A stretch of 64,000 nt of DNA from Okibacterium fritillariae (GTDB lineage Bacteria; Actinomycetota; Actinomycetes; Actinomycetales; Microbacteriaceae). The first letter of the stretch is position 1; each line of letters starts with the position of its first letter. The notes beneath the pieces were generated by a model. It was not told where the DNA came from. It saw only the letters and a program-made list of their open reading frames with translations, and did not search any database. Shown here one piece after another: positions 40,395-49,741 of the stretch. Position numbers and translations under genes: made by a program. The stretch is from contig NZ_FUZP01000002.1 of the NCBI RefSeq assembly GCF_900167575.1, forward strand, positions 62,001 to 126,000, read 5' to 3'.

Positions 40395-40877
40395 GTGGCG
40401 AAGATCGCAGATTCCATCGAAACCCCGGAGACGTTCTCCACCGAGACGCCCGTCGAGGCCGCACCGTCGACCCCGCGCGCACCCCTCAGCGTCCCCGGCG
40501 CAGCCGTCGGACGTCGCAAGCAGGCTATTGCCCGCGTGCGTTTGATCCCCGGCTCGGGCACCATCACGGTCAACGGCCGTGCGCTCGACGAGTACTTCCC
40601 CAACAAGCTGCACCAGCAGCTGATCAACGACCCGTTCACGGTTCTCGACCTCGCGGGTGGCTACGACGTCATCGCCCGCATCTCGGGTGGTGGCCCCTCC
40701 GGCCAGGCCGGCGCCCTGCGCCTCGGCATCGCTCGTGCCCTGAACGAGATCGACGAAGAGAACAACCGCGCCACCCTCAAGAAGGCCGGCTTCCTCTCGC
40801 GTGACGCTCGCGTCAAGGAGCGCAAGAAGGCTGGTCTCAAGAAGGCTCGTAAGGCTCCGCAGTTCTCCAAGCGTTAA
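40395..40877 (+). CDS. rpsI: 30S ribosomal protein S9 with N-terminal extension
   Basis: 160 residues from GTG 40395. The core starts near residue 36 ([17 protein letters not shown]) and ends with the invariant QFSKR, whose Arg touches P-site tRNA. The first 30 residues are a Thr/Pro/Glu-rich extension common in actinobacteria. Confidence 0.97.
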   Translation: MAKIADSIETPETFSTETPVEAAPSTPRAPLSVPGAAVGRRKQAIARVRLIPGSGTITVNGRALDEYFPNKLHQQLINDPFTVLDLAGGYDVIARISGGGPSGQAGALRLGIARALNEIDEENNRATLKKAGFLSRDARVKERKKAGLKKARKAPQFSKR

Positions 40878-40891
40878 TCGCTCGCCGAACC

Positions 40892-40897
40892 TAGACT
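40892..40897 (+). promoter_or_regulatory. -10 element of glmM, near-leaderless
   Basis: TAGACT ends 8 nt before ATG 40906, just after the rpsI stop. No ribosome-binding site. Confidence 0.45.
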
Positions 40898-40905
40898 CAA
40901 GCTTT

Positions 40906-42252
40906 ATGCCCCGTCTTTTCGGAACCGACGGCGTCCGTGGCGTCGCGAACCAACACCTCACTGTCGAGCTCGCGCTCGGTCTGGCTCAGGCCGCCGCGCG
41001 CGTGCTCGGCGCGGAGGCGCGCGACGCCGGACGCCGTCCGGTTGCAGTTCTCGCCCGAGACCCTCGTGTCTCGGGCGAGTTCATTTCCGCCGCCGTCGCC
41101 GCCGGGCTCGCCTCGGCCGGCGTCGACGTGCTGGAAGCGGGCGTGCTGCCCACCCCGGCAGCCGCCTACCTGATCGCCGACATCGGCGCCGACTTCGGCG
41201 TCATGATCTCGGCATCGCACAATCCCGCCCCCGACAACGGCATCAAGTTCTTCGCCCGCGGGGGCCGCAAACTTGCCGATGAGGTCGAAGACCGCATCGA
41301 AGAGGCACTCGCCGAACCGAAACTCGCACCCATCGGAGCCGATGTGGGGCGCATTCGTCGGTTCGCCGACGCCGAAGACCGCTACGTCGTTCACCTGCTC
41401 AGCACTCTGCCGCATCCGCTCGCCGGCATCCACGTCGTGCTCGACTGCGCGCACGGTGCCGCCGCCGGCGTCTCGCCCGAGGCCTTCCGCGACGCGGGGG
41501 CCCAGGTCACCGTGATCGGCAACGATCCCGACGGCATGAACATCAACGACGGCGTCGGGTCGACACATCTCGACCTGCTGGCCGAAGCCGTGCTCGCCCA
41601 CGGCGCCCAGGTGGGCATCGCGCACGACGGAGACGCCGACCGCTGCCTGGCCGTCGACGCCGACGGCAACATCATCGACGGCGACCAGATCATGGCCATC
41701 CTCGCGGTCTCGATGAAAGAGCGCGGGCGCCTGCGCGACGACACGCTCGTCGCCACGGTCATGTCCAACCTCGGACTGCGCATGGCCATGGCGGACAACG
41801 GCATCACCATGCTGCAGACGCGCGTGGGTGACCGCTACGTGCTCGAGGCCATGAACGAGGGCGGCTTCTCTCTCGGCGGCGAGCAGTCAGGCCACGTGAT
41901 CATGAGTGATTTCGCGACGACGGGTGACGGCATCCTCACGGGGCTGCACCTCGTCAGCGAGATGGCGCGCACCGGCAAGAGCCTGAAAGAACTGGCCGGC
42001 GTCATGTCGGTCTACCCGCAGATCCTGGTCAACGTGAGCGGGGTCGATCGGGCCGCGCTGCACACCGACGAGCCCCTCGCTGTCGCGCTGGCCGAGGCTG
42101 AGGCCGAGCTGGGCGAATCGGGTCGTGTGTTGCTGCGACCGAGTGGCACCGAGCCGCTCGTGCGCGTCATGGTGGAAGCCGCCGATCAGCCCACGGCCGA
42201 TCGACTCGCGCACCGCCTCGCGGATGTCGTGCGCGACCGCTTGGGCGTCTGA
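40906..42252 (+). CDS. glmM: Phosphoglucosamine mutase
   Basis: 448 residues from ATG 40906. It interconverts glucosamine-6- and -1-phosphate for UDP-GlcNAc and the cell wall. [15 protein letters not shown] opens the protein, the phosphoserine is Ser104 in [13 protein letters not shown], the metal site is DGDADRC and the sugar loop is EQSGHVI. Adjacent glmS supplies its substrate. Its 3' end, including the stop codon, is copied in the following 28-bp repeat. Confidence 0.97.
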   Translation: MPRLFGTDGVRGVANQHLTVELALGLAQAAARVLGAEARDAGRRPVAVLARDPRVSGEFISAAVAAGLASAGVDVLEAGVLPTPAAAYLIADIGADFGVMISASHNPAPDNGIKFFARGGRKLADEVEDRIEEALAEPKLAPIGADVGRIRRFADAEDRYVVHLLSTLPHPLAGIHVVLDCAHGAAAGVSPEAFRDAGAQVTVIGNDPDGMNINDGVGSTHLDLLAEAVLAHGAQVGIAHDGDADRCLAVDADGNIIDGDQIMAILAVSMKERGRLRDDTLVATVMSNLGLRMAMADNGITMLQTRVGDRYVLEAMNEGGFSLGGEQSGHVIMSDFATTGDGILTGLHLVSEMARTGKSLKELAGVMSVYPQILVNVSGVDRAALHTDEPLAVALAEAEAELGESGRVLLRPSGTEPLVRVMVEAADQPTADRLAHRLADVVRDRLGV

Positions 42253-42344
42253 CGCGTTCTCCGAACGCCGGTGTCGCTGACGCGTTCTCCGAACGCCGGT
42301 GTCGCTGACGCGTTCTCCGACCGCCCGGGCGTCTGACGCGTTCC
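42235..42344 (+). repeat. 28-bp tandem repeat spanning the glmM stop codon
   Basis: CTGACGCGTTCTCCGAACGC begins at 42249, 42277 and 42305, and a partial copy starts at 42333, all 28 bp apart. The first copy contains the glmM TGA (42250-42252). GACCGCTTGGGCGT at the gene end (42235) recurs as GACCGCCCGGGCGT at 42319, exactly 84 bp on, so the array includes duplicated coding sequence. It lies between convergent glmM and coaA. Confidence 0.9.
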
Positions 42345-42357
42345 CGGGAGGGGCCCG

Positions 42358-43353
42358 CTAGACCTTGCGCAGGAGGACCGAGCTGACCGAGTGGTTCGAG
42401 TCCTTGCGCAGGACGAGTTTGGCGCGCGCCTTGGTCGGGCGGATGTTGTCGACCAGGTTGGGCTCGTTGATCTCGGTCCAGTAGAGGCGAGCCCGCTTGC
42501 GCGCCTCCTCGGCCGTGAGATCGGTGAACACGTTGAAGTAGGAGTTGGGGTTGGCGAAGGCGCCCTGCTGCAATTGCATGAAACGATCCTCGTACCACTG
42601 CGCGATATCCGAGGTGCGGGCGTCGACATAGATGCTGAAGTCGAAGAGGTCGCTCACCGCGAGGCTGCGACCGTTGGGCGCCGGCTGCAGCACGTTGAGA
42701 CCCTCGACGATGAGGACATCCGGTCGGCGCACCACGACGTGCGCATCTTCGACGATGTCGTACTTCATATGCGAATAGACGGGTGTGCGCACCTCGGAGC
42801 GGCCGCTTTTCACCTCAGTGATGAAGCGCAGCAGGGCCCGCCGGTCGTAGGACTCGGGGAAACCCTTGCGGGCCATGATGCCGCGGCGCTCGAGCTCGAC
42901 GTTGGGGTAGAGGAACCCGTCGGTGGTGACGAGTTCGACGCGCGGGGTGTCGGGCCAGCGGGCCATGAGTTCGCGCAGGAGCCGGGCGACGGTCGACTTG
43001 CCGACGGCGACCGAACCCGCCACGCCGATGACGAAGGGCGTGCGGGCGGTGCTGCCGCCCAAGAAAGCGGTGGTGTCGTCGTGGAGCTTCTTCGCGTTGG
43101 CCACGTAGAGGCTGAGCAGGCGGCTGAGCGGCAGGTACACCTCGGCGACCTCGCCCATGTCGAGCCGGTCGCCGATGCCGCGCAATTGCACGATCTCGGC
43201 ATCCGTCAGGGGAGACGACGTGGTGGGGGCCAGTCGCGCCCAGTCGGAGCGCAGGATCTCGACGAAGGGCGTCGACTCGGAGGCGGTCGTGACCTGGCCC
43301 GTCGCGGGGGAGTGGGGCGTGGCCGACGGGTCGGCTCGAGGGGCTCCTGACAT
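42358..43353 (-). CDS. coaA: Pantothenate kinase, type I
   Basis: 331 residues from ATG 43353. It phosphorylates pantothenate, the first step of CoA synthesis. The Walker A is GVAGSVAVGKST (110-121), followed by TTDGFLYPN, RKGFPESYD and the type I motif VIVEGLNVLQ. An upstream start would run into glmS. TAGACT ends 8 nt before this ATG on the minus strand, with no ribosome-binding site. Confidence 0.95.
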   Translation of the reverse strand: MSGAPRADPSATPHSPATGQVTTASESTPFVEILRSDWARLAPTTSSPLTDAEIVQLRGIGDRLDMGEVAEVYLPLSRLLSLYVANAKKLHDDTTAFLGGSTARTPFVIGVAGSVAVGKSTVARLLRELMARWPDTPRVELVTTDGFLYPNVELERRGIMARKGFPESYDRRALLRFITEVKSGRSEVRTPVYSHMKYDIVEDAHVVVRRPDVLIVEGLNVLQPAPNGRSLAVSDLFDFSIYVDARTSDIAQWYEDRFMQLQQGAFANPNSYFNVFTDLTAEEARKRARLYWTEINEPNLVDNIRPTKARAKLVLRKDSNHSVSSVLLRKV

Positions 43354-43387
43354 AGGGACACAGTCTATTCCGGGTAGGCTGTCGAAC
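43354..43387. promoter_or_regulatory. 34-bp divergent promoter region of coaA and glmS
   Basis: Minus strand: TAGACT (43367-43362), 8 nt before the coaA ATG. Plus strand: TAGGCT (43375-43380), 7 nt before the glmS ATG. The two -10 elements lie back to back 7 bp apart, so each -35 region must fall in or beside the other gene's start codon; neither position matches TTGACA. Confidence 0.5.
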
Positions 43388-45235
43388 ATGTGTGGAATCG
43401 TTGGATACGTCGGAAACGGCGACTCACTTGATGTCTTGCTCACCGGTCTCGGCCGCCTCGAATACCGGGGATACGACTCCGCGGGCGTGGCCGTGATCGA
43501 CGACGACGGGGTCATGCACACGCGCAAACGCGCCGGCAAGCTCAAGGTCCTGGTCGACGACATCCAGGCCGACCCGCTGCCCTCAGGTCACACCGGAATC
43601 GGGCACACGCGCTGGGCCACGCACGGCGGCCCCACCGACGGCAACGCGCACCCGCACCTGGGCGACGACGGCCGCCTGGCTCTCATTCACAACGGCATCA
43701 TCGAGAACTTCAACACGCTGAAGACCGAGCTGCTGGCCGAGGGCTTCACGTTCGAGAGCGAGACCGACACCGAGGTCGCCGCTGTCATGATCGGCCGCGA
43801 ATACCGACGCGTCGGCAACCTCGAAGAGGCCTTCCGCCTGGTCGTTTCGCGCCTCGAGGGTGCTTTCACCCTCCTCGCCGTGCACCAAGACTCGCCCGGC
43901 GTGGTCGTCGGCGCCCGTCGCAACTCACCCCTCGTCATCGGCCTGGGTGACGGCGAAAACTTCCTCGGTTCGGATGTCGCGGCCTTCGTCGCCTTCACGC
44001 GCCGCGCCCTCGCCATCGGCCAGGACCAGATCGTCACGATCACGCCCGAGTCGGTCACCGTCACGGACTTCGACGGCGCGCCCGTCGAGGTCGAAGCCTT
44101 CGAGGTGCAGTGGGATGCCGCGGCCGCCGAGAAGGGCGGATGGCCGAGCTTCATGGCCAAGGAGATCGACGAAGAGCCCGACGCGGTGGCCAACACGCTG
44201 CGCGGTCGCATCGACGACGGGCAGATCGTCATCCCCGAGCTCGCCGAACTCGACCAGCTCTTCAGCGACATCGACCGCATCGTCGTGATCGCCTGTGGCA
44301 CGGCTGCCTACGCCGGCATGGTGGGCAAGTACGCGCTCGAGAAGTGGGCCGGCATCCCGGTCGACGTCGAGTTGAGCCACGAGTTCCGCTACCGCGAGCC
44401 CGTCATCACGCCCCGTACCCTGGTCGTCTCGATCAGCCAGTCGGGCGAGACCATGGACACGCTCATGGCCGTGAAGTTCGCGCGCGAGTCGGGTGCCAAG
44501 ACGCTGTCGGTCTGCAACACGCAGGGTGCCACCATCCCGCGTGAATCGGATGCCGTTGTCTACACGCACGCGGGGCCCGAGGTCGCCGTCGCGTCGACCA
44601 AGGCATTCGTCGCCCAGATCACGGCCCTCTACCTCTTCGCGCTGCACCTCGCGCGCATCCGCGGCACGCAGACCCCCGAGTTCCTCGCCGAGCAGGTCGA
44701 GGAGCTGCGCTCGATCCCCGAGAAGATCCGCTTCGTGCTCGACGAGAAGAAGGTCATCGGCGAGCTCGCGTACTGGATGTCCGACAGCCGCGCCGTGCTG
44801 TTCCTCGGCCGTCACGTGGGCTACCCGATCGCACTCGAGGGCGCGCTCAAGCTCAAGGAGCTGGCCTACATCCACGCCGAGGGCTTCGCGGCGGGAGAGC
44901 TGAAGCACGGACCGATCGCGCTGATCGAGCCCGGCCAGCCCGTGTTCGTCATCGTGCCGAGCCCGCGCGGTTCGGCCATGCTGCACGCCAAGGTCGTCTC
45001 GAACATTCAGGAGATCCGGGCTCGCGGCGCGCGTATCATCGCGATTGCCGAAGAGGGCGACGCCGCGGTGCTGCCCTTCGCCGACGAGGTGCTGCGGATT
45101 CCGCTCGCCGCGCCGCTGTTCGAACCGCTGCTCGCCGTCATCCCGATGCAGATCTTCGCGATGGAACTGTCGACGGCCAAGGGTCTCGACGTCGACCAGC
45201 CGCGCAACCTGGCCAAGTCCGTCACCGTCGAGTAA
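43388..45235 (+). CDS. glmS: Glutamine-fructose-6-phosphate aminotransferase (isomerising)
   Basis: 615 residues from ATG 43388, which makes Cys2 the N-terminal glutaminase nucleophile after Met removal (MCGIVGYVG). The glutaminase domain has HTRWATHGGPTDGNAHPH; two SIS domains follow (SQSGETMDT and the end LAKSVTVE). It makes glucosamine-6-phosphate, the entry to amino-sugar synthesis. Longer in-frame starts would bury Cys2. Confidence 0.97.
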   Translation: MCGIVGYVGNGDSLDVLLTGLGRLEYRGYDSAGVAVIDDDGVMHTRKRAGKLKVLVDDIQADPLPSGHTGIGHTRWATHGGPTDGNAHPHLGDDGRLALIHNGIIENFNTLKTELLAEGFTFESETDTEVAAVMIGREYRRVGNLEEAFRLVVSRLEGAFTLLAVHQDSPGVVVGARRNSPLVIGLGDGENFLGSDVAAFVAFTRRALAIGQDQIVTITPESVTVTDFDGAPVEVEAFEVQWDAAAAEKGGWPSFMAKEIDEEPDAVANTLRGRIDDGQIVIPELAELDQLFSDIDRIVVIACGTAAYAGMVGKYALEKWAGIPVDVELSHEFRYREPVITPRTLVVSISQSGETMDTLMAVKFARESGAKTLSVCNTQGATIPRESDAVVYTHAGPEVAVASTKAFVAQITALYLFALHLARIRGTQTPEFLAEQVEELRSIPEKIRFVLDEKKVIGELAYWMSDSRAVLFLGRHVGYPIALEGALKLKELAYIHAEGFAAGELKHGPIALIEPGQPVFVIVPSPRGSAMLHAKVVSNIQEIRARGARIIAIAEEGDAAVLPFADEVLRIPLAAPLFEPLLAVIPMQIFAMELSTAKGLDVDQPRNLAKSVTVE

Positions 45236-45328
45236 CGACCACAGCATGCCGGTCGTCGGTCGTTCGTCTCGCCCCGTCGGTCTGCGGCCGTCGGCTGAGG
45301 CGGCGGTACGTGCTGCAGGAGGTGCACG

Positions 45329-45718
45329 GTGATCGTCGGTATCGGCGTCGACCTCGTTGACCTCGCGCGTTTCGAGCGCTCGGTGTCGCGCACGCCGCGG
45401 TTGAAGGAGCGCCTGTTCACGACGGCCGAGCGGGAGAAACCGCTGCGGTCGCTGGCCGGGCGGTTTGCCGCGAAGGAAGCCCTGATTAAGGCGCTCGGTT
45501 CGTCGGACGGCATCCGCTGGCTCGAGATCGAGGTGTCGAACAACGCCGAGGGCGACCCGATGTTCCGTTTCTCGGGTGGCACGGCCGAGCGGGTCGCTGC
45601 GCGCGGCATCGACGTCGTGCATCTGTCGATGAGCCACGACGGTGGCGCCGCGATGGCATTCGTCGTCGCCGAGCGCAACGCACCCGCCGATCGGGCCCCC
45701 GAAGCTGAGGCAAAATAG
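45329..45718 (+). CDS. acpS: Holo-[acyl-carrier-protein] synthase
   Basis: 129 residues from GTG 45329, with AGGAGG upstream. It transfers 4'-phosphopantetheine from CoA to acyl carrier protein. Asp8 in GIGVDLVDLARF and Glu in RFAAKEALIKALG bind the metal. Followed 4 bp later by alr, the common acpS-alr pairing. Confidence 0.95.
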   Translation: MIVGIGVDLVDLARFERSVSRTPRLKERLFTTAEREKPLRSLAGRFAAKEALIKALGSSDGIRWLEIEVSNNAEGDPMFRFSGGTAERVAARGIDVVHLSMSHDGGAAMAFVVAERNAPADRAPEAEAK

Positions 45719-45722
45719 CAGC

Positions 45723-46832
45723 ATGACCGACTTCCGAAGCGCCACCATCGACCTCGACGCGGTGGCCGCCAACCTGCGCCGCGTGCGCGAGATCGTCGGC
45801 GACGTCAAGGTGCTCACGGTCGTGAAGGCAGACGCCTACGGCCACGGCGCGATCGAGGTGGCGCGCGCGGCGGTCGCGGCGGGCGCCGACTACCTGGGCA
45901 CGGCCGACCTCGATGAGGCGCTGGCGCTGCGGGCGGCGGGCATCGAGGCGCCGATCCTGTGCTGGTTGCACGGGCCCGACGCGGCCTTCGACGACGCGTT
46001 GGATGCGGGCATCGAGATCGGTGTGTCGTCGGCGTCGCAGCTGGAGCGCGTGGCGGCCGCGGCATCCCGCGAGCGGCCGGCCGTCGTGCAGCTGAAACTC
46101 GAGACGGGTTTGAGCCGCAATGGAGCCTCCGAGAACGAATGGGATGCGTTGTTCGCGCGGGCCCAGGCGCTCGAATCGGACGGGCTGCTGCACGTGCACG
46201 GGCTGTTCACGCACGTGTCGAACACCTCGCCCGAGGACGATCGCGCGGCCCTGGCCTGCTTCGAGCGCGGCATCCGCTTGGCCGCTCAGGCCGGGCTTCG
46301 ACCCGTTCTGCTGCATGCGGCGGCGACGGCGGCGGCCATCGACCTGCCCGAGTCGCGCTACGACATGGTTCGGCTGGGCGTCGGGCTCTACGGCCTGAGC
46401 CCCTTCGACGACCGCACGTCGGCGGACCTCGGCCTCGTGCCCGTGATGCGGCTGACGGCGCGCGTGGCGGCGGTCAGAACCGTGGATGCCGGAGCCGGCG
46501 TCTCCTACAACTACACGTACCGCACCGAAGCGCCCACACGACTCGCACTCGTGCCGCTGGGGTATGCCGACGGCATCCCGCGGCACGCCTCGAACCGCGG
46601 GCCCGTGTCGATCAACGGCCGCCGTTACACCGTGGCCGGGCGCGTGGCGATGGACCAGTTCGTCGTCGACGTGGGCTCCGACGAGGTCGCGGTGGGCGAC
46701 GAGGTGGTGCTGTTCGGCGCGGGGAACGACGGCGAGCCGACCGCGGATGACTGGGCCGATGCCGCCGACACCATCAACTACGAGATCGTGACGCGGATCG
46801 GGCCGCGGGTGCGGAAGGAGTACCGCTCGTGA
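45723..46832 (+). CDS. alr: Alanine racemase
   Basis: 369 residues from ATG 45723. PLP enzyme making D-alanine for peptidoglycan: the PLP lysine is Lys35 in VVKADAYGHG, and the catalytic Tyr lies in GVSYNYTYR, followed by PLGYADGIPR. The N-terminal TIM barrel and C-terminal beta domain are complete. The stop overlaps the tsaE start (GTGA). Confidence 0.96.
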   Translation: MTDFRSATIDLDAVAANLRRVREIVGDVKVLTVVKADAYGHGAIEVARAAVAAGADYLGTADLDEALALRAAGIEAPILCWLHGPDAAFDDALDAGIEIGVSSASQLERVAAAASRERPAVVQLKLETGLSRNGASENEWDALFARAQALESDGLLHVHGLFTHVSNTSPEDDRAALACFERGIRLAAQAGLRPVLLHAAATAAAIDLPESRYDMVRLGVGLYGLSPFDDRTSADLGLVPVMRLTARVAAVRTVDAGAGVSYNYTYRTEAPTRLALVPLGYADGIPRHASNRGPVSINGRRYTVAGRVAMDQFVVDVGSDEVAVGDEVVLFGAGNDGEPTADDWADAADTINYEIVTRIGPRVRKEYRS

Positions 46833-47365
46833 GCGGGCCCCAGGGGACAAGCGGCCCGGGCGACGGTGCCGGCGCCGATTCCCGGGCGGAGGCTGGCGCG
46901 GCGGTGGCGTCCGAGATCTTCGAGCTGCCGTTCGACGCGGAGGTGCCGACGGCCGAGGACATGCACGAGCTGGGCATCCGCTTCGCGGGGCTGCTGCGGG
47001 CGGGCGACCTGGTCGTGCTCGACGGGCCCCTCGGCGCGGGGAAGACCACGCTGAGCCGTGGCATCGGCGAGGGCCTCGGCATCCGTGGCCCTGTCACCAG
47101 CCCCACGTTCGTACTCGCGCGCACGCACCCCTCGCTCGTGGGCGGACCGCCGCTCGTGCACGTCGACGCCTACCGCCTCGGCAGCGCGCTCGAACTCGAC
47201 GACCTCGACATCGACTTCGAGCGCTCGGTCGTGGTGGTCGAGTGGGGCAACGGCATGCTGGATGGGGTGGCCGACGCCTGGTACGAGGTGCGCCTCGAGC
47301 GCCCCACCGACGTGCGCCGCGTGCGCATCGAACGGCGGGCGGCCCCGGCGGCCCCGGAGGCCTGA
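46829..47365 (+). CDS. tsaE: tRNA threonylcarbamoyladenosine biosynthesis ATPase TsaE
   Basis: 178 residues. The P-loop is DGPLGAGKTTLSRGIG, followed by VTSPTFVLAR and HVDAYRLG, and VVVEWGNGM. TsaE is needed with TsaB and TsaD for t6A37 modification of tRNA. A 35-residue low-complexity N-terminus precedes the domain. The last codons and stop are repeated 29 bp downstream. Confidence 0.93.
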   Translation: MSGPQGTSGPGDGAGADSRAEAGAAVASEIFELPFDAEVPTAEDMHELGIRFAGLLRAGDLVVLDGPLGAGKTTLSRGIGEGLGIRGPVTSPTFVLARTHPSLVGGPPLVHVDAYRLGSALELDDLDIDFERSVVVVEWGNGMLDGVADAWYEVRLERPTDVRRVRIERRAAPAAPEA

Positions 47366-47405
47366 GCCGAATGCGGTCCTCGCCGCGGGCCTGAGCCGAA
47401 TGCGG
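47359..47405 (+). repeat. 29-bp-spaced duplication of the tsaE 3' end including its stop
   Basis: GGCCTGAGCCGAATGCGG occurs at 47359-47376 and, unchanged, at 47388-47405. The first copy holds the tsaE TGA (47363-47365). Confidence 0.85.
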
Positions 47406-47420
47406 CCCGCGCCCCGAAGG

Positions 47421-47426
47421 TAGGCT
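47421..47426 (+). promoter_or_regulatory. -10 element of tsaB, leaderless
   Basis: TAGGCT ends 6 nt before GTG 47433. The GGGGGAG between them might act as a weak ribosome-binding site but is too close. Confidence 0.4.
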
Positions 47427-47432
47427 GGGGGA

Positions 47433-48035
47433 GTGCTATTGGTCCTGGATTCCTCCATCGGAACGAGCGTCGCCGTCGTCGACCTCGAACGCGGCGTGAT
47501 CGCCGAACGCGGCGAGGCCGACACCATGCGCCACGCCGAGGTCGTGGGCGCGCTCATCCGCGATGTGCTGGCCGAGGCGGGCGTCACGGTCGACGAACTC
47601 TCGGGTGTCGTCGCGGGCATGGGCCCCGGCCCCTTCACGGGTCTGCGCATCGGCATCGCCGCGGCCCGGGTGTTCGCGCTCGGCGCCGGCAAACCGCTCG
47701 TGCCCATGGTCAGCCACGACGCCATCGCCGCCGACTGGTACGAAGCCGGCGGAACGGGCGAACTGCTCGTCGTCACAGATGCCCGCCGCCGCGAGCGCTA
47801 CTACTCCACCTACAGCGACGCCGACACGCGCGTGCAGGGACCCGCCCTGGCGAAGCCCGACGACCTGCCCGAGGCCGCGAACCGGGTGGATGCGACATCC
47901 GTGTCGGCCGGCGCCCTCGGCATGGTGGCCGAGCGACGCTATGCCGCCGGGCTGCCCTTCCCCGCCGACGAACCGCTCTACCTGCGCTCGCCCGACGTGA
48001 CGCTGTCGGCGGGCCCGAAGCGGGTGACGGCGTGA
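47433..48035 (+). CDS. tsaB: tRNA threonylcarbamoyladenosine biosynthesis protein TsaB
   Basis: 200 residues from GTG 47433. Inactive-protease/ASKHA fold: LLVLDSSIGTSVAVVD and the GMGPGPFTGLRIGIAAARVFAL motif. TsaB is the scaffold partner of TsaD. The stop overlaps rimI (GTGA). Confidence 0.93.
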   Translation: MLLVLDSSIGTSVAVVDLERGVIAERGEADTMRHAEVVGALIRDVLAEAGVTVDELSGVVAGMGPGPFTGLRIGIAAARVFALGAGKPLVPMVSHDAIAADWYEAGGTGELLVVTDARRRERYYSTYSDADTRVQGPALAKPDDLPEAANRVDATSVSAGALGMVAERRYAAGLPFPADEPLYLRSPDVTLSAGPKRVTA

Positions 48036-48550
48036 CCTGGCAGCTGCGCCGCGCCACGCTCGACGACGTTGCGGCCATCATGGCCATCGAGACAAGCGTG
48101 TTCGAGACCGACGCGTGGAGCGACGAGATGATGCGAGCGGATGTCGCCTCGCCGCACACCTATTACGTGGTCGCCTTCCATCCCGAAACCCCCGACGCCA
48201 TCGACGGCTACGCGGGTTTCCTCGCCCCCGCCGGATCGCGCGACGGCGACGTGCAGACCATCGCCGTTGCCGAGCACGCGCGACGCCGAGGCCTCGGCCG
48301 CGTGCTCATGGGGGCCCTCCTCGGCGAAGCCCGACGTCGGCGCGTCTCAGAAGTGTTCCTCGAGGTGCGCGAAGACAACCCGGTCGCGCAGGGGCTCTAT
48401 GACAGCCTCGGTTTCGTGCCCATCGCGGTGCGTCCGCACTATTACCAACCGGATGACGTCGCCGCCGTCGTCATGAAACTCACCGTCCCCGCGCCGCAAC
48501 CCGGCCTGGCGGTCGGCCACGAGATCACCGCCACGGAGGCCCCCGCGTGA
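48032..48550 (+). CDS. rimI: Ribosomal protein S18 alanine N-acetyltransferase
   Basis: 172 residues, GNAT fold: [24 protein letters not shown] (acetyl-CoA loop) and [22 protein letters not shown]. RimI acetylates the N-terminus of S18; it is routinely encoded between tsaB and tsaD. Overlaps both neighbours by four bases. Confidence 0.9.
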   Translation: MTWQLRRATLDDVAAIMAIETSVFETDAWSDEMMRADVASPHTYYVVAFHPETPDAIDGYAGFLAPAGSRDGDVQTIAVAEHARRRGLGRVLMGALLGEARRRRVSEVFLEVREDNPVAQGLYDSLGFVPIAVRPHYYQPDDVAAVVMKLTVPAPQPGLAVGHEITATEAPA

Positions 48551-49605
48551 ACACCGACAACCCGCTCGTCCTGGGCATCGAGACGTCGTGCGACGAGACC
48601 GGCATCGGCATCGTGCGCGGCCGCGAGCTGCTGAGCAACACGATCGCCTCGTCGATGGACGAGCATGCCCGGTATGGCGGCGTCGTGCCCGAGGTCGCCG
48701 CGCGCGCCCACCTCGAGGCCATCGTTCCCGCCATCCACGAGGCCGTCGCCGAGGCGGGCATCAGCCTGCACGACCTCGATGCGATCGCCGTCACGTCGGG
48801 CCCCGGGCTCTCGGGTGCGCTCATGGTGGGCATCGGTGCGGCCAAGGCGCTCGCCGTGTCGCTGGACAAACCGCTCTACGCCGTGAACCACCTCGTCGGA
48901 CACGTCGGCGCCGACATCCTCGACCCCGCGGGGGATGCTTTCGAATACCCGACCGTGGCGCTGCTCGTGTCGGGCGGGCACACGTCGCTGCTGCTCGTGC
49001 GCGACCTCGTGAGCAACGTCGAGCTGCTGGGCGAGACCATCGACGACGCGGCCGGCGAGGCCTTCGACAAGGTGGCCCGCGTCTTGGGGCTGCCCTACCC
49101 GGGCGGACCGCAGATCGACCGGGTGGCGGCATCCGGAGACCCGAAGGCGATTCGTTTTCCCCGTGGGTTGACGCTGCCGAAGGACCTCGAGAAGCACCGC
49201 TACGACTTCTCGTTCTCGGGGCTGAAGACGGCCGTTGCGCGCTGGGTCGAGAAGAAACGCGACGACGGCGACGAGGTGCCGGTGGCAGATGTCGCGGCGA
49301 GTTTCCGAGAGGCCGTGGCGGATGTTCTGCTGACCAAGGCCATCGCGGCGTGCCACGACTACGACGTCCCCCGTTTGCTGCTGGGCGGAGGCGTCGTCGC
49401 GAACGCGCGCGTGCGCGAGCTGGCCGCGGAGCGTGCTCAGGCCGCCGGGGTGCAGTTGCGCATTCCGCCGCTGTCGCTGTGCACCGACAACGGGGCGATG
49501 ATCGCCGAACTCGGGGCGCAGCTGATCATGAACGGGCACGCGCCGTCGACGCTCGACTTCCCGGCCGACTCGTCGCTGCCCGTGACCGAGATCCAGGTGC
49601 GCTGA
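48547..49605 (+). CDS. tsaD: tRNA N6-adenosine threonylcarbamoyltransferase TsaD
   Basis: 352 residues from GTG 48547. It transfers threonylcarbamoyl to A37 of ANN-decoding tRNAs. The metal ligands His115 and His119 lie in [13 protein letters not shown], and the Asp in [19 protein letters not shown] and SGGHTSLLL are family motifs. Completes the t6A cluster. Imperfect GGGTCTGCG repeats of 11-12 bp follow the stop. Confidence 0.96.
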   Translation: MNTDNPLVLGIETSCDETGIGIVRGRELLSNTIASSMDEHARYGGVVPEVAARAHLEAIVPAIHEAVAEAGISLHDLDAIAVTSGPGLSGALMVGIGAAKALAVSLDKPLYAVNHLVGHVGADILDPAGDAFEYPTVALLVSGGHTSLLLVRDLVSNVELLGETIDDAAGEAFDKVARVLGLPYPGGPQIDRVAASGDPKAIRFPRGLTLPKDLEKHRYDFSFSGLKTAVARWVEKKRDDGDEVPVADVAASFREAVADVLLTKAIAACHDYDVPRLLLGGGVVANARVRELAAERAQAAGVQLRIPPLSLCTDNGAMIAELGAQLIMNGHAPSTLDFPADSSLPVTEIQVR

Positions 49606-49741
49606 GGGTCTGCGAGGGGTCTGCGTGGGCCCTGCGCGGAAGTTCGGTGCGGAGTTATCCACAGGCGGCTCCGTCGGTGGAGTCTGAGTCGGGAACTCAA
49701 TACGCTAGACCCGGCGGCAGACGCCCGGCGAAGGAGACCTC

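Noticed and set aside
42392-43350. 319-codon plus-strand frame opposite coaA
   Set aside because: Antisense shadow; coaA motifs on the minus strand explain the region.
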